A program made the position numbers and the translations under genes. The notes beneath the pieces are model-generated. The model saw only the letters and a list, made by a program, of their open reading frames with translations. It did no database searches and was not told the origin of the DNA. A stretch of DNA of 13,100 bases from an uncultured Alphaproteobacteria bacterium (lineage in GTDB: Bacteria > Pseudomonadota > Alphaproteobacteria > Caulobacterales > Parvularculaceae), in NCBI GenBank assembly GCA_937895955.1, contig CALAZI010000213.1:1-13100 (forward strand). Reading direction: 5' to 3'. This document shows positions 10,480 to 13,100 of this stretch, piece after piece. Each line of letters starts with the position of its first letter. Positions within the stretch are counted from its first letter, which is position 1.

Positions 10480-13100
10480 TTAGAAGTCGATCGTCGTGCC
10501 GAGGAACAGGTAGCGTCCCTGGGCGTCGTAGGTCTGCGGATAGGTGTTGCCGTTCGAGAAGCCGGCCGTCTGAGCAGTCAGCGGCGGATCCTTGTCGAGC
10601 AGGTTGTTGACGCCGACCGTGACGTTCCACTTTTCAGTGATGTTGTAGGACGCCGCGAGGTCGATGTAGTTGCGGCTTCCAAGCTTGTAGTCGAGGTCGG
10701 TGACCGCCGAGCGCGGGCCGGACGCCGAGTCGCCGTGAACGACGCTCGAGAAGTAGCGCCAGGTGACCGACGCGTCGACGCCGAAGGGCGATTGCCACGT
10801 CGTGCGCAGCTTGTGACGCCATTCCGGGTTCGGGCTGCCGCAACGCGAACCGTAGAAGCCGGCGCAGTCATATACCGGCACGGTTCCGTCAGGCAGCTCG
10901 AGCGTCGAGAGGTCGAGCAGATAGGTGCCGACGAGATCGAACGCGATCCCGCCAGCATCGCCCATGCCGACATCGGCGAAGTCGAACGACCAGTTGGCGT
11001 TGACGTCGATGCCCGACGTCGTGAGCGAACCGGTGTTGACGTTCGTCGCGGTGATGAAGCCCTGCGGGTTGATCCACAGCGAGCCGTTCGGCGCGCGCTG
11101 GACGAGCGAGCAGAAGAACGGATCACCAGTGGTTGCGCACTGGTCGAGCGACGTCTGCGGGTTAACGATGCCGACGAAACCGTCAACCGTGATGTCGAAA
11201 TAGTCGACAGACACGAAGAGGTTGCCCGGAACGTAGTCGCCCGGCGTGAAGACGACGCCGACCGTATAGGTGTCCGAAACCTCAGGAGCGAGGTTCGGGT
11301 TGCCGCCGAAGACGGCGTTGTACTGGTCGGCCGGGTTGCCCGGAATGGAGCCCGGAGCGAGCGGCGCTCCGCCATTCGTGTTGGCGCAGCCAGCCGCCGT
11401 GTAAGGCGCGATCGAACCGGCGGCGCAGCCGTCGTCGATCTGAGTCAGACCGATCGCCTGCGGCGAGAACGATTCGATAACGTTGGCCGCGCGAGCAGCC
11501 CGCTGCCAGCCGCCGCGAACCCGGATCTCGGGCGTGATCGCCCAATCTCCAAGGAGCTTCCAGGTCGAGTAGGAACCCGACGTGGACACGTCCGAGTGGC
11601 GATAGCCGCCTTCGAACACCAGCGATTCGGCGAACGCCATGCCTTCCGCCAGCGGGATCTTCGTTTCGACATAGAAGTCCGTCGTTTCGATTTCACCCGA
11701 AACCGGCGGCGTCGGGCCGCCCTGGCCGGAAAGAAGGCCGAACTCAAACAGCGAGTCCGGGTTATAGGCCAGCTTGTCCTTGCGCCATTGGGCGCCGAAG
11801 GAGATGCCGACGCCTGTTTCGGCCCACGGCGTCTTGAAGCCGTACTGGCCGAGGTCGCCCGTCATCGAGGCTTCGCCGACATACTGCTTCGTTGCGCCGA
11901 GCTGGAACGACTGCAGCAGGACGTAGTCAAGCTGAGCCTGCGTCACGCCGTTCGGCGTGAAGAGGTTCAGCGGAACGCAGCCCTGCGCACGCGCGGACGC
12001 CGAACGGCACTGAACGCCGCCCATGCCGTCGGAGACGGCGAAGAGCGCCTCCTGCATGTTCGGGATAACGCCGTCATTGTCATAGGTGTTCGAACCGCGG
12101 GTCGTGCCATACTGGAAGTAAGCATCGTAGTTCCAGCCTTCGAACGCTTCACCGCGGAGACCGCCGATGAGACGGTAGCTCTGGTTGCGGATCGCGTTAT
12201 TACGCGGATTGCCTTCGACGAAGCGCTTGCCCGGGTAGAAGGTGACGTCGCCGGCGCCCGTCGAGCCTGAGCCCGCGATGGGAAGGCCCGGATCGTCGTT
12301 GAAGTCGTCCGTCGTGTCGGCCGGCGTGCCGTTGTCGTTGGTGCCGAGGATGCCGTCAACGCCCGGATCCGAAACGCCGCAGATATAGTCAAGCTGGCTG
12401 AAGCCCGATGCGTTCGGAACGCTGCTGATCAACGGGTTGTCGCAGTTCACCGCGTTTGTCGTGAAGAACGTGCCGGTGTAGGCGATCTGCGCATCCGAGG
12501 TGTAGTCGTAGAACATCGCCTCGAGATAGAAGTCGAGGTGCTTGTTCACTTCATAATGCGCGAACGCGCCGAGCGTGTAGCGCTCGTCCGGCCGCTGATA
12601 GAAGTTCGTCGGCGCGAAGTTGAACACGTCGGCGCCCGTGCGCGGACGGAACGTGCCCGGGACGTTTTCATCGAGCGTATAGTCGCCCGAGCCGACGCCC
12701 GTGAAGAAACGGCCGGCCGGCGTTGTTGAGGAGCCGGAGCAGCCGAAATCAGGATCGCCGCCGGCGTAGGAGCACTTCGAATAGTCGCGGTCAGCCTGCA
12801 GGATCGCGTCATTGTTGCGATAGCCGGCGTAAGCCGTCACGTTGCCGCGGCCGTCTTCGGTGTTTGCGCCGATGATCAGGGTGATTTCCTGACCCTTGCC
12901 GTCAAACACGCCCGATTCCGGGATCGAGAGGTCGGAACCAAAGCCAGCCGGAGCAGCGGTAAGGCGCGCCTGAGCGGCGTCGTTGTTGTTGCCGTGCTGA
13001 TAGCCGGACAGCTGGGCGTCGATGCGGACGCCTTCGAAGTCCTGCAGCATGATGAAGTTCACGACGCCGGCGATGGCGTCCGAACCGTAAACGGCCGAAG
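10480..13100 (-). CDS. TonB-dependent outer-membrane receptor, C-terminal ~870 residues, cut by the right edge
   Basis: The frame enters from the right edge and ends at TAA (10482-10480), giving about 872 visible residues. The first visible residues, AVYGSDAIAGVVNFI, are the end of the plug domain, so the signal peptide, TonB box and most of the plug lie outside. The rest is the 22-strand barrel, with the usual NPNLAPEVSDTYTVGVVF (588-605, counted from the GTG at 13062), VGVNNLLDKDPP (816-827) and a terminal aromatic ...LGTTIDF for BAM recognition. It should take up an unknown ligand (siderophore, vitamin, glycan or peptide) using TonB energy. Twelve cysteines fall into six close pairs (97/108, 207/228, 352/362, 546/559, 642/651, 733/741), probably disulfides in outer loops. 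A loop at 232-258 is very rich in Asp and Asn. The GTG at 13062 is internal, not a start. A strong terminator follows the gene. Confidence 0.95.
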   Translation of the reverse strand, partial: SAVYGSDAIAGVVNFIMLQDFEGVRIDAQLSGYQHGNNNDAAQARLTAAPAGFGSDLSIPESGVFDGKGQEITLIIGANTEDGRGNVTAYAGYRNNDAILQADRDYSKCSYAGGDPDFGCSGSSTTPAGRFFTGVGSGDYTLDENVPGTFRPRTGADVFNFAPTNFYQRPDERYTLGAFAHYEVNKHLDFYLEAMFYDYTSDAQIAYTGTFFTTNAVNCDNPLISSVPNASGFSQLDYICGVSDPGVDGILGTNDNGTPADTTDDFNDDPGLPIAGSGSTGAGDVTFYPGKRFVEGNPRNNAIRNQSYRLIGGLRGEAFEGWNYDAYFQYGTTRGSNTYDNDGVIPNMQEALFAVSDGMGGVQCRSASARAQGCVPLNLFTPNGVTQAQLDYVLLQSFQLGATKQYVGEASMTGDLGQYGFKTPWAETGVGISFGAQWRKDKLAYNPDSLFEFGLLSGQGGPTPPVSGEIETTDFYVETKIPLAEGMAFAESLVFEGGYRHSDVSTSGSYSTWKLLGDWAITPEIRVRGGWQRAARAANVIESFSPQAIGLTQIDDGCAAGSIAPYTAAGCANTNGGAPLAPGSIPGNPADQYNAVFGGNPNLAPEVSDTYTVGVVFTPGDYVPGNLFVSVDYFDITVDGFVGIVNPQTSLDQCATTGDPFFCSLVQRAPNGSLWINPQGFITATNVNTGSLTTSGIDVNANWSFDFADVGMGDAGGIAFDLVGTYLLDLSTLELPDGTVPVYDCAGFYGSRCGSPNPEWRHKLRTTWQSPFGVDASVTWRYFSSVVHGDSASGPRSAVTDLDYKLGSRNYIDLAASYNITEKWNVTVGVNNLLDKDPPLTAQTAGFSNGNTYPQTYDAQGRYLFLGTTIDF

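Noticed and set aside
10578..11375. A 265-codon same-strand open frame within the TonB receptor gene
   Set aside because: It is a frame-shifted reading with almost only Arg, Ser, Thr and Ala; the receptor frame is intact throughout.
10735..12270. A 511-codon open frame on the plus strand antisense to the TonB receptor gene
   Set aside because: Its translation is Arg/Val/Glu-rich with no domain, and it exactly mirrors a receptor gene with many recognisable motifs. Long antisense open frames are expected in GC-rich DNA.
1..13100. CRISPR arrays, tRNA genes, insertion sequences or attachment sites
   Set aside because: No regular spaced repeats, cloverleaf pattern, transposase motif or paired terminal repeats were seen on either strand.

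Overview
This window looks like GC-rich chromosomal DNA of an alphaproteobacterium. I infer a marine or aquatic relative of the Hyphomonadaceae, Parvularculaceae or Caulobacterales. The reasons are the DUF2849 and DUF934 partners around sulfite reductase, the NifU/IscU-like scaffold ending in RHAST, the CC/CxxC type of sulfonucleotide reductase and a very large TonB-dependent receptor. The family-level placement is a guess. I see no mobile elements, tRNA, rRNA, CRISPR array or phage genes.

Layout: (1) 1-919, plus strand: the C-terminal part of a pirin-family protein, then a small Fe-S cluster scaffold protein, closed by a strong hairpin terminator at 1032-1076. (2) 1078-2037, minus strand: a GcvA-like LysR regulator, transcribed away from the next operon across a 269-bp AT-richer regulatory gap. 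(3) 2307-7426, plus strand: a tight six-gene sulfur-assimilation operon, cysG - DUF2849 - glutathione S-transferase - cysI - DUF934 - cysH. Most junctions are ATGA/TGATG-type or longer overlaps. (4) 7432-8295, minus strand: an alpha/beta hydrolase, convergent with cysH. (5) 8399-9802, plus strand: a TPR protein with a C-terminal putative 2OG-Fe(II) oxygenase domain, divergent from the hydrolase. (6) 9795-10379, minus strand: a secreted two-cysteine protein of unknown function, overlapping tail-to-tail with the oxygenase. (7) 10425-10454: a textbook terminator for the TonB-dependent receptor gene, which runs on the minus strand off the right edge (10480-13100).

How the genes work together: CysH should reduce APS (its four cluster cysteines suggest the APS-using type) to sulfite. 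CysI reduces sulfite to sulfide using siroheme and a [4Fe-4S] cluster. CysG makes the siroheme from uroporphyrinogen III. DUF2849 and DUF934 proteins are recurrent but uncharacterised partners of this pathway. The embedded GST is the least expected member. No ATP sulfurylase, sulfate transporter or CysJ flavoprotein gene lies in the window, so the sulfite reductase probably takes electrons from ferredoxin or another donor encoded elsewhere. The divergent LysR gene is the natural candidate regulator, but its family (GcvA-like) does not itself point to sulfur.

I did not find a clearly new multi-gene system. The best leads are the GST inside the sulfur operon, the TPR-oxygenase, the scaffold protein lacking the canonical third cysteine, and the cysteine-paired TonB receptor.
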